Translations under genes and position numbers: made by a program
Origin: a virus
Length of the DNA stretch: 64,000 nt
Virus record (IMG/VR): IMGVR_UViG_3300027759_000006
Span: 1-64,000 of that record
Reading direction: 5' to 3' (one strand)
Shown here: positions 40,976-47,205 of the stretch, one piece after another
Numbering within the stretch: the first letter of the stretch is position 1
Layout of the letters: each line of letters begins with the position of its first letter
The notes under the pieces: model-generated
The model's input: only the letters and a program-made list of their open reading frames with translations
Told to the model about the DNA's origin: nothing
Databases searched by the model: none

Positions 40976-41056
40976 TCAGTTTCTCCAAAGTAAAACATCT
41001 AACGCCACCACGATGATGGCAACCAAGAAAACAATACGCAACAGAGGGGCGTCCAT
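40976..41056 (-). CDS. 26-residue membrane peptide
   Basis: MDAPLLRIVFLVAIIVVALDVLLWRN: one hydrophobic helix bounded by Arg residues. GGAGG ribosome site; the start codon overlaps the stop of the upstream gene (TGATG). Palindrome copy 3 is 11 bp upstream. Confidence 0.5.
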   Translation of the reverse strand: MDAPLLRIVFLVAIIVVALDVLLWRN

Positions 41057-41247
41057 CAAAACCTCCGTCTAATATTAGATGCGCCATACCGCTCGTTGAG
41101 CAGTCCTACCTGCAACATCTCAGCATAGCGAGAATCCAAGTTGTTCTGCGGTGGGGGTGTGTACGCCTTGCCTATGCGGCTTGGGTTCCAGTCTTTGTGT
41201 AAGCGCACAACTGTGCGCCCATCTGAGGTTCGTTCAGTGATTAACAT
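41056..41247 (-). CDS. small hypothetical protein
   Basis: 63 residues (MLITERTSDGRTVVRLHKDWNPSRIGKAYTPPPQNNLDSRYAEMLQVGLLNERYGASNIRRRF). Basic with an internal loop of prolines. Its last codons contain the palindrome (ASNIRRR). Adjacent to the MoxR ATPase gene. Confidence 0.62.
   Translation of the reverse strand: MLITERTSDGRTVVRLHKDWNPSRIGKAYTPPPQNNLDSRYAEMLQVGLLNERYGASNIRRRF
41068..41079. repeat. TCTAATATTAGA palindrome, copy 3
   Basis: Perfect palindrome in the 3' end of the gene at 41056-41247, just before the ribosome site of the membrane peptide gene. Confidence 0.82.
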
Positions 41248-41256
41248 CGTGACTCC

Positions 41257-42336
41257 TTAGAAGTACTTGCCGAGTTTTGCGGCGGCTTCGGTGAACTTGC
41301 GATTGCGACACGCCATACCTACCTTGGACTTGTTGGACGCCAAGGTGGAGATGAACAACGCATTGGCCTCGAATGACTTCCAACGCGCCGTGTAGGTCAT
41401 CACCGCGTCCATGCTGTCCGCATTGACACGCCCAGCCAACATGAAGGACAGGATGAACAACGCACCCACGCTGTCGGTGTCTGGCACCTTGGTCTTGTGT
41501 GGGTCACGCACAATGTTCTCGAACAGTGGCAACTGGTCAGCCAAATGCACCAGGGCATCAAGCAAACGCGCCGCAGGTTCGCCGATCGTACCGGCCAGTG
41601 CTGGCAGGGTAGCGTCACCCAACACGTTGCGTTGTTTGACAATGTTGCTGGCCTTTGCCATCGAACGCAACGAACAGAACGCTCGGGTGTTGCCATTCAA
41701 TGGGTTGAAGATGTAGGGGTTCTTCTCGTTCTTGCCCAGCGTTGTGTAGCACTGGAACACCTCGGGGTTCTGCTTGGCGAACGCCATGATCTCAGGGGCA
41801 ATGTCGTTGTCTGCCGCCCAGATTAGCCAGTCATCGCACATAACATCTACCTCCACCTCAGTCATGCGGTTGTAGGCATGGCCTGGGATGTTGTCACCCA
41901 CGCCGTCAGTGTCGAGGTTGGTGGTTGCAAACACGATAGACCCGGTGGGCAGGGGCACATCGCCGATGCGATGCTCCAAGATGGTAGGCAACAACATATT
42001 GAGCACAGGGCGGGACGCCTTGCCCAACTCGTCTAACATTAGACAGACAGGGCGCGTCTGACCACGGCCAATACCGAACCTCGCATTGGGTGCGTAGTTG
42101 GTAATCATCGCTTCCTTGTCGATCACAGGCATACCCAGGTCGCCGAGGTCGAGGTTGGCCACGTCGATGTAGCACATCTGGTAGTCCGGCAGGTCTTTGG
42201 CCAGCATCGAGAGGATGCTTGACTTGCCGATACCGGGCCGACCCCGCAGGATGATAGTGTTGCTTGAGCCAACATGGCGAATGAGATTCGCGGCTTGGTT
42301 GAGGGACAAACGCATGGTTGATTTAGTGACTGACAT
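41257..42336 (-). CDS. MoxR-family AAA+ ATPase
   Basis: 359 residues. Walker A GRPGIGKS (32-39), Walker B LMLDEL (99-104; D102, E103), sensor 1 ATTN (137-140) and a later arginine-finger-like ...NRM. The C-terminal domain is helical, typical of MoxR/CobS ATPases that remodel partner proteins. An AAGGAAA site precedes the ATG. The variant palindrome at 42031 falls within the Walker B codons. Acts as a chaperone-like ATPase, presumably with the VWA protein at 39204 and the DUF3150-like protein. Confidence 0.87.
   Translation of the reverse strand: MSVTKSTMRLSLNQAANLIRHVGSSNTIILRGRPGIGKSSILSMLAKDLPDYQMCYIDVANLDLGDLGMPVIDKEAMITNYAPNARFGIGRGQTRPVCLMLDELGKASRPVLNMLLPTILEHRIGDVPLPTGSIVFATTNLDTDGVGDNIPGHAYNRMTEVEVDVMCDDWLIWAADNDIAPEIMAFAKQNPEVFQCYTTLGKNEKNPYIFNPLNGNTRAFCSLRSMAKASNIVKQRNVLGDATLPALAGTIGEPAARLLDALVHLADQLPLFENIVRDPHKTKVPDTDSVGALFILSFMLAGRVNADSMDAVMTYTARWKSFEANALFISTLASNKSKVGMACRNRKFTEAAAKLGKYF
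42031..42044. repeat. variant palindrome GTCTAACATTAGAC (coding)
   Basis: 14-bp palindrome-like element in the Walker B region of the MoxR gene. On the minus strand it reads GTCTAATGTTAGAC, identical to the variant upstream of the promoter at 46389. The coding constraint means chance cannot be excluded. Confidence 0.5.
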
Positions 42337-42390
42337 GATTTAAATTTCCTTGATTGATTGATTTACTTGTGCATCAACCCTTTGCAGGGT

Positions 42391-42402
42391 TCTAATATTA
42401 GA
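42391..42402. repeat. TCTAATATTAGA palindrome, copy 4
   Basis: Perfect palindrome in the 72-bp gap between the MoxR gene and the upstream gene. It abuts a hairpin AACCCT/AGGGTT with a four-base loop (42376-42391). Confidence 0.83.
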
Positions 42403-42408
42403 TGCGGG

Positions 42409-43155
42409 TTACAGGGGGATGCTTGTTATGTCTGTGATTGATGTTGCCATGAACTCCTTTCGTAGATCTGACATGAGCCGGGCCCATGTTTGTTTGACTG
42501 GTAATCTCTCCGACTCCTTAGGCCAATGAGTGCGTAGGAATGCGTAGCGGGACACGATCTCAGGCCAATCGTTGGCATGGCACTCTTGCGTGATGGCCTT
42601 GACGATCGTGCTTGGGTTCCATATACCTCGGTTGTTGTGGTCTTCAACATTAGCGGCAAGCACAGGGAACACCGCCTTGAACCCTGACTCCACTATGTCC
42701 TCACGAAACCCCTCGATCTCGTGCTTGTCTATGTGCCGCGCATCGAATGCGTGCAGGTCGCTGAGGATGTTGCCCTCGCCATCCAACTCGATCTCGTCAA
42801 AGTATTTATACAGCGTTCGGTTGACACGCAAGGCGGTCTGGTTAAGACTCTTGACACTCCACGAACCAATGCCGATGTGAAACGGCACGAACCCAAACGC
42901 CTCGTTGAGTCTCGCCTTCGTAGTGGGTCGGTCGTACCAGCCCCGTGTGTCGATCACAATGCGCCCATCCTCATAGGCAGTCAGTATGTCGGTGGAGTAC
43001 ATGCGTACCACCATTGCGTTGTCGTTGCGCCGTAGCACCCTGACATGGTTGCGTTGCCGCTTGCGCCCATCCAAAGGCGCGGCGTTCTTGTACATCCCGC
43101 GCTTGTACTTGTGGCGTTCAAGGTGCAGGGCTAGGTTTGTGTGTGTTGTTTTCAT
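42409..43155 (-). CDS. conserved hypothetical protein
   Basis: 248 residues from ATG 43155 with AGAGGACAAC. Strand-rich core: MKTTHTNLALHLERHKYKRGMYKNAAPLDGRKRQRNHVRVLRRNDNAMVVRMYSTDILTAYEDGRIVIDTRGW. The C-terminal half is helical (LRKEFMATSITDITSIPL at the end). A recognisable aquatic-phage protein, but without known function. First gene of the block upstream of the MoxR ATPase. Confidence 0.7.
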   Translation of the reverse strand: MKTTHTNLALHLERHKYKRGMYKNAAPLDGRKRQRNHVRVLRRNDNAMVVRMYSTDILTAYEDGRIVIDTRGWYDRPTTKARLNEAFGFVPFHIGIGSWSVKSLNQTALRVNRTLYKYFDEIELDGEGNILSDLHAFDARHIDKHEIEGFREDIVESGFKAVFPVLAANVEDHNNRGIWNPSTIVKAITQECHANDWPEIVSRYAFLRTHWPKESERLPVKQTWARLMSDLRKEFMATSITDITSIPL

Positions 43156-43364
43156 GTTGTCCTCTTTGGGTTGAGTTGTTTCAAAATGGTGGGGTCGGTG
43201 ATAAGCACGTAGTTTGATTTGTTCAAGGGTGCGATGGTGTGTCGCACTGCCCTTGCTTCGGTCTCGCCACACCCAGCACAGGTGGGGCGCTTGAGGTATC
43301 GGCGGGCGGGCTCGACACGCACGGCATAGCACGCCATGCAGATCGGCAGGTGGTAGTCTTCCAT
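43152..43364 (-). CDS. small zinc-ribbon protein
   Basis: 70 residues from ATG 43364 with AGGAGA. Two Cys pairs, C-x2-C at the start (CMACYAVRV) and C-x2-C further on (PTCAGCGE), fit a zinc ribbon, followed by HTIAPLNKSNYVLITDP. ATGA overlap with the next gene. Possible regulator or RNA-binding protein. Confidence 0.68.
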   Translation of the reverse strand: MEDYHLPICMACYAVRVEPARRYLKRPTCAGCGETEARAVRHTIAPLNKSNYVLITDPTILKQLNPKRTT

Positions 43365-43378
43365 GGTTAGTCTCCTTC

Positions 43379-43708
43379 CTACCAATCTTTACAGTTACAA
43401 AGTTTCTCAACGCCTGTTTTGTATGCGTGGCAACTCATCATATGCACGGGCTTGATGCCGTGGTACAGGTAGTCGTCAATCGCACTAGCGCAGTCGGTCA
43501 GCTTCTGCGTCACGCTTGTGTATAGCTTCGCCGCCATTGCCAACTGCTCGGGCGTGGATTGCGGGTTCTCCATCAGCTTGAGCAGGGTTTCTTCCATGTG
43601 CACCACATTCATGCGGATGCCATTCCACTGACGCATGAGGATGTTGATCTTTGGGTCGCGCATGCCAAATCTCCATGCGGTCGGTTGTGTTTCACTGGTT
43701 TTCATCAT
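43379..43708 (-). CDS. hypothetical helical protein
   Basis: 109 residues (MMKTSETQPTAWRFGMRDPKINILMRQWNGIRMNVVHMEETLLKLMENPQ). Two long helices and a Cys-rich end (KLCNCKDW). Overlaps the upstream gene's stop by ATGA. Unknown role. Confidence 0.66.
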   Translation of the reverse strand: MMKTSETQPTAWRFGMRDPKINILMRQWNGIRMNVVHMEETLLKLMENPQSTPEQLAMAAKLYTSVTQKLTDCASAIDDYLYHGIKPVHMMSCHAYKTGVEKLCNCKDW

Positions 43709-43887
43709 TCGCCCCTTGTGTAATCTTCGAGGGCCAGGGCATGCCCGGCAGTCTCGGTGTCGTGGTTGGCCAGCGCCACGGCGCGTAGTTCGTCTGCGGA
43801 TTCGGTGTCGTACACCTGATACCCCCAGTACTCCAGGTACATCACCAGTTCCCAGCGGTCAGCGTTTTGCAATTGGTTACGTGTCAT
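43705..43887 (-). CDS. small helical protein
   Basis: 60 residues from ATG 43887 with AAGGAAA. MTRNQLQNADRWELVMYLEYWGYQVYDTESADELRAVALANHDTETAGHALALEDYTRGE: helix-turn pattern with a strong acidic end. First confident gene of the long early operon driven from 44484. Confidence 0.68.
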   Translation of the reverse strand: MTRNQLQNADRWELVMYLEYWGYQVYDTESADELRAVALANHDTETAGHALALEDYTRGE

Positions 43888-44078
43888 GTTTGATTTCCTT
43901 TGAATAGAAGGTTTGGTGAACAACTCACCCGATAGGCCACGATTACATGGCCTACCAGTTGGTCTGTCCAGACAGCCGTGAGGCGTCTATATCCAACGGG
44001 GGCAGATCGTGCCCCTGGGTACGATAGGGTTTGTCGGTGCGATTTACTGGCATCTAATATTAGATTGCCATCCCGCAT
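43884..44078 (-). CDS. possible small ORF in the early leader
   Basis: 64 residues, ending by ATGA overlap with the gene at 43887 as most genes here do. The sequence (MRDGNLILDASKSHRQTLSYPGARSAPVG...) is low-quality and the start has no good ribosome site. Palindrome copy 5 lies inside it. Could be a leader peptide or a spurious frame. Confidence 0.3.
   Translation of the reverse strand: MRDGNLILDASKSHRQTLSYPGARSAPVGYRRLTAVWTDQLVGHVIVAYRVSCSPNLLFKGNQT
44053..44064. repeat. TCTAATATTAGA palindrome, copy 5
   Basis: Perfect palindrome in the leader of the leftward early operon, about 420 bp downstream of the promoter at 44484. Confidence 0.84.
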
Positions 44079-44483
44079 CCCGAGGGTTCATTGGGGTTGG
44101 CCAAGAGGAACACGCCCATTTAGGTACATAGCGTATTGATTGCATCCTGCTATCGGGTTCGGTGCTTGGGTATGCGTTAACACCCCATTGATTGCACACT
44201 ACTACTTACACCACATGATGCGCCGACTGGCTACGGCACGCCTTTTCACCTAGGGAGGGGTCATCCAGATATGTGTCTCTTGGTTCGCTTGCTAGCGTTC
44301 GTTTGCAATCTGGTTCTGCCTATAGGTTTCTCGTATACATTACTTCCGAGCGGCGGTTTGATGCGTCTAATATTAGATGGTTAGATCTACGTATAGACTG
44401 GCCTGTATTGATTTTTAATGAACGTGGGGCGCATAAGGGGAAGGCTACCCGTAACTCAGAGCGATATCCGAGTCGATGGGTCT
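44079..44483 (-). other. untranslated leader of the early leftward operon
   Basis: About 400 bp without a convincing gene. It holds palindrome copy 6 and the short repeats ATTGATTGCA near 44135 and 44188, each followed by a similar stretch. Local hairpins are possible, but I see no terminator. It may set RNA stability or host an antitermination site. Confidence 0.45.
44366..44377. repeat. TCTAATATTAGA palindrome, copy 6
   Basis: Perfect palindrome about 110 bp downstream of the expected start site of the promoter at 44484. Confidence 0.84.
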
Positions 44484-44512
44484 ATTGTACCAGATATATA
44501 GATCTTTGTCAA
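44484..44512 (-). promoter_or_regulatory. strong sigma-70 promoter of the early leftward operon
   Basis: On the minus strand: -35 TTGACA (44507-44512), 17-bp spacer, -10 TACAAT (44484-44489). Perfect -35 and five of six matches in -10. Transcription would begin near 44477 and continue through the early genes to the terminator at 26850. Confidence 0.82.
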
Positions 44513-44548
44513 TAGTCTGGGGGGCCTGTTCCGGCCCTGCACAGGTGT

Positions 44549-45055
44549 CTATTTCTCCTTCTTCACAGCATTCTCTCGGCGTGCTTCCTCTGCAAAATAC
44601 AGCTTCTCAGCCATGATCGCCGTGATGTTGAATCGCTTGGCGGTGGCGTGCAGGTCGGCATTTTCGTAGATGTCTTGGTACACATCGGCGGCGAGGTGTG
44701 GGTTGGTTGCAGTGATGACGCTGAGTTCGTCTGAGGTGTCCGCGCCCCAGTCTTTGAGGATTTCTTTTTCGCGGTCGGTCAGGGGTTTGGCTTGCGGGGC
44801 TTGGGCCTTGGTTTTGGGCAGAGTGATAGTATTGCCGCGCATGATCTGGTTGATGCGGTCGATGGATATGCGGTACTCGTTGGCCAGGGCACGTCGGGTT
44901 TCCCCTGAGTTCACGCGCAAGATGATGTCGGCATCGCGTGTGGCATTGGGGCCTGTGGGGGATTCGGGGACAAGCATGAGGGCGCGGATTGCGGCTTGAA
45001 CGCGGGGGGATATGGCAAGCAGGGCTAGGAATTCATCTTCAAATGCTGGGGACAT
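44549..45055 (-). CDS. HTH-containing DNA-binding protein (candidate regulator)
   Basis: 168 residues. Central segment ETRRALANEYRISIDRINQIMRG is a helix-turn-helix very like the sigma-70 region 4 recognition helices (YGISRERVRQI); the N-terminus is helical and the C-terminus is charged (ENAVKKEK). It lies between two promoters and near palindrome copy 7, so it may control them. Function inferred. Confidence 0.65.
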   Translation of the reverse strand: MSPAFEDEFLALLAISPRVQAAIRALMLVPESPTGPNATRDADIILRVNSGETRRALANEYRISIDRINQIMRGNTITLPKTKAQAPQAKPLTDREKEILKDWGADTSDELSVITATNPHLAADVYQDIYENADLHATAKRFNITAIMAEKLYFAEEARRENAVKKEK

Positions 45056-45106
45056 TGGGGGCTCCGGGTGGTTGGTGTAGTAAGGCTTGTAATTGTAGCA
45101 TGGGCA
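45056..45106 (-). promoter_or_regulatory. possible promoter for the 44549-45055 gene
   Basis: A TACAAT hexamer on the minus strand (45092-45097) stands upstream of the ATG, but there is no good -35 at 16-18 bp; that space is occupied by the palindrome at 45107-45118. This is the arrangement expected for an activator- or repressor-controlled promoter. Confidence 0.4.
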
Positions 45107-45118
45107 TCTAATATTAGA
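45107..45118. repeat. TCTAATATTAGA palindrome, copy 7
   Basis: Perfect palindrome in the intergenic region between the HTH gene and the origin-like locus. It overlaps where a -35 would lie for TACAAT at 45092. Confidence 0.86.
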
Positions 45119-45413
45119 CGGGGGATTACCATTACTACAACTACTACTGAGGGTGATTGGGGTTTACCAGTAGAAATGGTGTACGTGAAAAGTTCGCTTG
45201 TAACGAAAAGGGGGGGCTTGTAACGCTCGTGTAACTTTTTGAAGTGGCGCGGAAAGTGGCGTGGGTGCTGGGTTCACCTTGACGTGTAACGTTGTAGCGT
45301 GGTTTTTGGAGAATTCACGGGAAAACACCCTCAGTGTAGTAGTAGTAATGGTAATGACGCTACAACTCCTACTACTACACTTGTGGAATATTTCCCAGCC
45401 ACTCAGTTAAACA

Positions 45414-45431
45414 GCGTTACAGCGTTACACG
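45414..45431 (+). repeat. iteron pair, first direct-repeat copy
   Basis: GCGTTACAGCGTTACACG, containing two CGTTACA units 8 bp apart, directly before the (TA)10 tract. Confidence 0.85.
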
Positions 45432-45487
45432 TCTCTATATATATATATATATATATTTATTTATTATTAGTATTAGGGGGGATTTCA

Positions 45488-45499
45488 TCTAATATTAGA
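45488..45499. repeat. TCTAATATTAGA palindrome, copy 8
   Basis: Perfect palindrome between the A/T-rich tract and the second iteron pair. Confidence 0.85.
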
Positions 45500-45565
45500 T
45501 GCTTTTCGAGAACCTTATGCTTACAGTTGTAATGTAACGTAAACTGCATATTTTGCGTAACATTT

Positions 45566-45583
45566 GCGTTACAGCGTTACACG
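45566..45583 (+). repeat. iteron pair, second direct-repeat copy
   Basis: Exact repeat of the 18 bp at 45414-45431. It follows palindrome copy 8 by 66 bp. Confidence 0.85.
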
Positions 45584-45624
45584 CTTTTTGCCGCTCGGTG
45601 ATAGTGTTTGCCACGCCAGCGGCG

Positions 45625-45636
45625 TCTAATATTAGA
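45625..45636. repeat. TCTAATATTAGA palindrome, copy 9
   Basis: Perfect palindrome at the right edge of the origin-like region. Confidence 0.85.
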
Positions 45637-45752
45637 TCCCATGCTGGGCCCGGCGGCGAGGTCTCTCCCGCACACGCATTCTCCCACGCGGTCCGACTAC
45701 TATCACGCAAAGCGTGCGCATGATACGCACGCAGGTGGAGAAAAATGAGGGC

Positions 45753-45777
45753 GAAAAAAAGCCCGCCGAAGCGGGCT
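45753..45777 (-). terminator. Rho-independent terminator after the 45794-46324 gene
   Basis: On the minus strand: stem AGCCCGC / GCGGGCT with a TTCG tetraloop (45760-45777), followed by a run of T. It stands 16 bp beyond the stop of the gene and shields the origin-like region from that transcript. Confidence 0.9.
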
Positions 45778-45793
45778 GGAGGGGCGAGAAAAT

Positions 45794-46324
45794 TTACTCT
45801 GCGATTTCTTTGAACCCATCGAGGGATTCAATCGCAAGGTCAACCATTGACGCACTGAATTCAGACAAGCCAAGTATGCGGGCCTGCGCGATGGCTTTGG
45901 ATATTGTTTTGTCCAATTCTTCACGCGTGGTTGATTGAACCTTACCTGCTTTGGCCGTTGCAGGGGTGGATTTTTTGGAGAATGGCAATTTTTTGGTGTC
46001 ATCATTTTTCAATGATGGGGTGAATTCAACCCCATAATGCAAGGCACGCATGGCAGACTGAGCGTATTCAGTAAAGGTTTTGCGCTCCATTTGACCCGTG
46101 GCGCATGCGTCAACCACTACCTGAGAATCCCGGATGGCTTTGCCCATGGCCTTTACGGCCTTTTCATCTTTGCCGACCTGAACCAACCAAGTATCAACAA
46201 AGCGTTGCATGGTTGTGCAAACCACAGAGGACAACTTGTCCTGAGCATTGTCGAAAGATTTCCAACCCCGAATGATGGATTTTGCATGGGTATCGAAAGA
46301 GGGGAGAGTGATGACGTTTGTCAT
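45794..46324 (-). CDS. monocistronic early protein, unidentified
   Basis: 176 residues (MTNVITLPSFDTHAKSIIRGWKSFDNAQDKLSSVVCTTMQRFVDTWLVQVGKDEKAVKAMGKAIRDSQVVVD...). Helical throughout, with Ser/Thr-Lys linkers (KKSTPATAKAGKV) and a last helix (ASMVDLAIESLDGFKEIAE). AAGGAAA site. It has its own sigma-70 promoter (46389) and its own terminator (45753), so it is a separately expressed early transcript next to the origin. Possibly a replication or host-takeover factor; no family recognised. Confidence 0.72.
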   Translation of the reverse strand: MTNVITLPSFDTHAKSIIRGWKSFDNAQDKLSSVVCTTMQRFVDTWLVQVGKDEKAVKAMGKAIRDSQVVVDACATGQMERKTFTEYAQSAMRALHYGVEFTPSLKNDDTKKLPFSKKSTPATAKAGKVQSTTREELDKTISKAIAQARILGLSEFSASMVDLAIESLDGFKEIAE

Positions 46325-46388
46325 TTTGATTTCCTTGAGTTGCGTTGATGAAATGCCGGGTTAGAGTGATTTCCAAACCGACAAATGA

Positions 46389-46417
46389 ACTGTAACGCAA
46401 AGCGCCCGACTTGTCAA
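46389..46417 (-). promoter_or_regulatory. sigma-70 promoter for the 45794-46324 gene
   Basis: On the minus strand: -35 TTGACA (46412-46417), 17-bp spacer, -10 TACAGT (46389-46394). Expected start near 46382. A TGTAACG 7-mer overlaps the -10 region. Confidence 0.75.
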
Positions 46418-46435
46418 GTGTTTGTTTAGATGTTT

Positions 46436-46449
46436 GTCTAATGTTAGAC
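46436..46449. repeat. variant palindrome GTCTAATGTTAGAC
   Basis: 14-bp perfect-arm palindrome centred about 61 bp upstream of the expected start of the 46389 promoter, the position typical of class I activator sites. Differs from the consensus only in the central two bases and flanks. Confidence 0.75.
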
Positions 46450-46536
46450 CTTCAAAAATCCGGCCCTGTTGACCCCACCCGGCCCCGACCCCCACTTATG
46501 GCTTTGGGACTCCGCCCGCGCCGCTTACGCTGAGTG

Positions 46537-46565
46537 TTGCATTCGCTACTATTAACAGGCATAAT
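46537..46565 (+). promoter_or_regulatory. sigma-70 promoter of the rightward late operon
   Basis: -35 TTGCAT (46537-46542), 17-bp spacer, -10 CATAAT (46560-46565). Expected start near 46572, 27 bp before the HNH gene. With the 46389 promoter it forms a divergent pair separated by about 120 bp. Confidence 0.7.
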
Positions 46566-46598
46566 CCCCACCATACCGTAGTCATTAGTGGGGGTCCC

Positions 46599-47132
46599 AT
46601 GGAGAACAAACGATTTGGCCGCTTGGTAGTACAACAGCTACGCAGCAAAGATAAAAATTACAATAAACGCTGGGTCTGCCTTTGCGACTGCGGAAACACA
46701 ACCGTTGTCTTGGGTGATAAGTTACGTAGTGGAAATACACAATCTTGTGGCTGCTACCGCGTAGAGTTTCGGGAAACTCTTGTCCGCACTGCTGACGAAG
46801 AACGCCGGATGTATACCAAAAAATCATATCAAGCCATGATGGGCCGGTGCTACAACGAAACCTACCCGTCGTATATACGGTACGGGGGGCGAGGAGTGAG
46901 TGTTTGCAATCGGTGGCGGTATGGGGAAGATGGCAAAACAGGCTGGCTGTGCTTTTTTGAGGATATGGGACCCAAACCTACCGGCCACTCTATTGACCGC
47001 ATAGACAACGAGAAGAACTACACCCCAGACAATTGCAGGTGGGCCACAATCCAACAACAGGCGCAAAACCGCAGACCTTGGGGATCGCTACGTACCCCCC
47101 TTCTCCCAAAAACACCCCCACCCCAAAAATAA
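46599..47132 (+). CDS. HNH homing-type endonuclease
   Basis: 177 residues. The N-terminus has a zinc-binding pattern: C-x-C-x-C within WVCLCDCG and SCGC further on. The core (RCYNETYPSYIRYGGRGVSVCNRW) and the HNH block GHSIDRIDNEKNYTPDNCRWATIQQQAQN carry the typical His, Asp and Asn. The protein resembles the AP2/HNH mobile nucleases of phages. It lies between the late promoter and the small terminase gene, so it could be a mobile insertion. Start supported by a GGGGG/GGG site. Confidence 0.82.
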   Translation: MENKRFGRLVVQQLRSKDKNYNKRWVCLCDCGNTTVVLGDKLRSGNTQSCGCYRVEFRETLVRTADEERRMYTKKSYQAMMGRCYNETYPSYIRYGGRGVSVCNRWRYGEDGKTGWLCFFEDMGPKPTGHSIDRIDNEKNYTPDNCRWATIQQQAQNRRPWGSLRTPLLPKTPPPQK

Positions 47133-47205
47133 AACACACCTGTGAAAAATTACACTATACTTACCATTGAAGACTCATTGCAACACAACGGCTGCGTAAC
47201 ACGCC

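Larger units (their letters stand above)
45125..45583. other. candidate replication origin
   Basis: No convincing gene occupies 45056-45752. Within it: an imperfect 30-bp inverted repeat (arms 45125-45155 and 45326-45355, with (GTA)n-rich arms); about nine TGTAACG/CGTTACA 7-mers, in opposite orientations on either side of the A/T tract for most copies; an exact 18-bp direct repeat GCGTTACAGCGTTACACG (45414-45431, 45566-45583); and an A/T-only tract with (TA)10 (45436-45469). Iterons next to an easily melted tract are typical of origins. Confidence 0.55.

Noticed and set aside
45299-45532. Plus-strand frame over the A/T tract
   Set aside because: Encodes a low-complexity Tyr/Ile run from (TA)n and no start signal; better explained as origin-like DNA.
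45495-45710. Minus-strand frame in the origin-like region
   Set aside because: Starts at TTG without a ribosome site and contains two palindrome copies in frame; no recognisable protein.
20469-46324. Integrase, excisionase or CI-type lysogeny genes
   Set aside because: None was recognised among the early genes. HTH proteins are present, but no tyrosine/serine recombinase motif was seen, so a temperate lifestyle is not supported by this window.
47156-47161. TATACT as a promoter for the small terminase gene
   Set aside because: No -35 box at suitable spacing; the upstream promoter at 46537 is sufficient.
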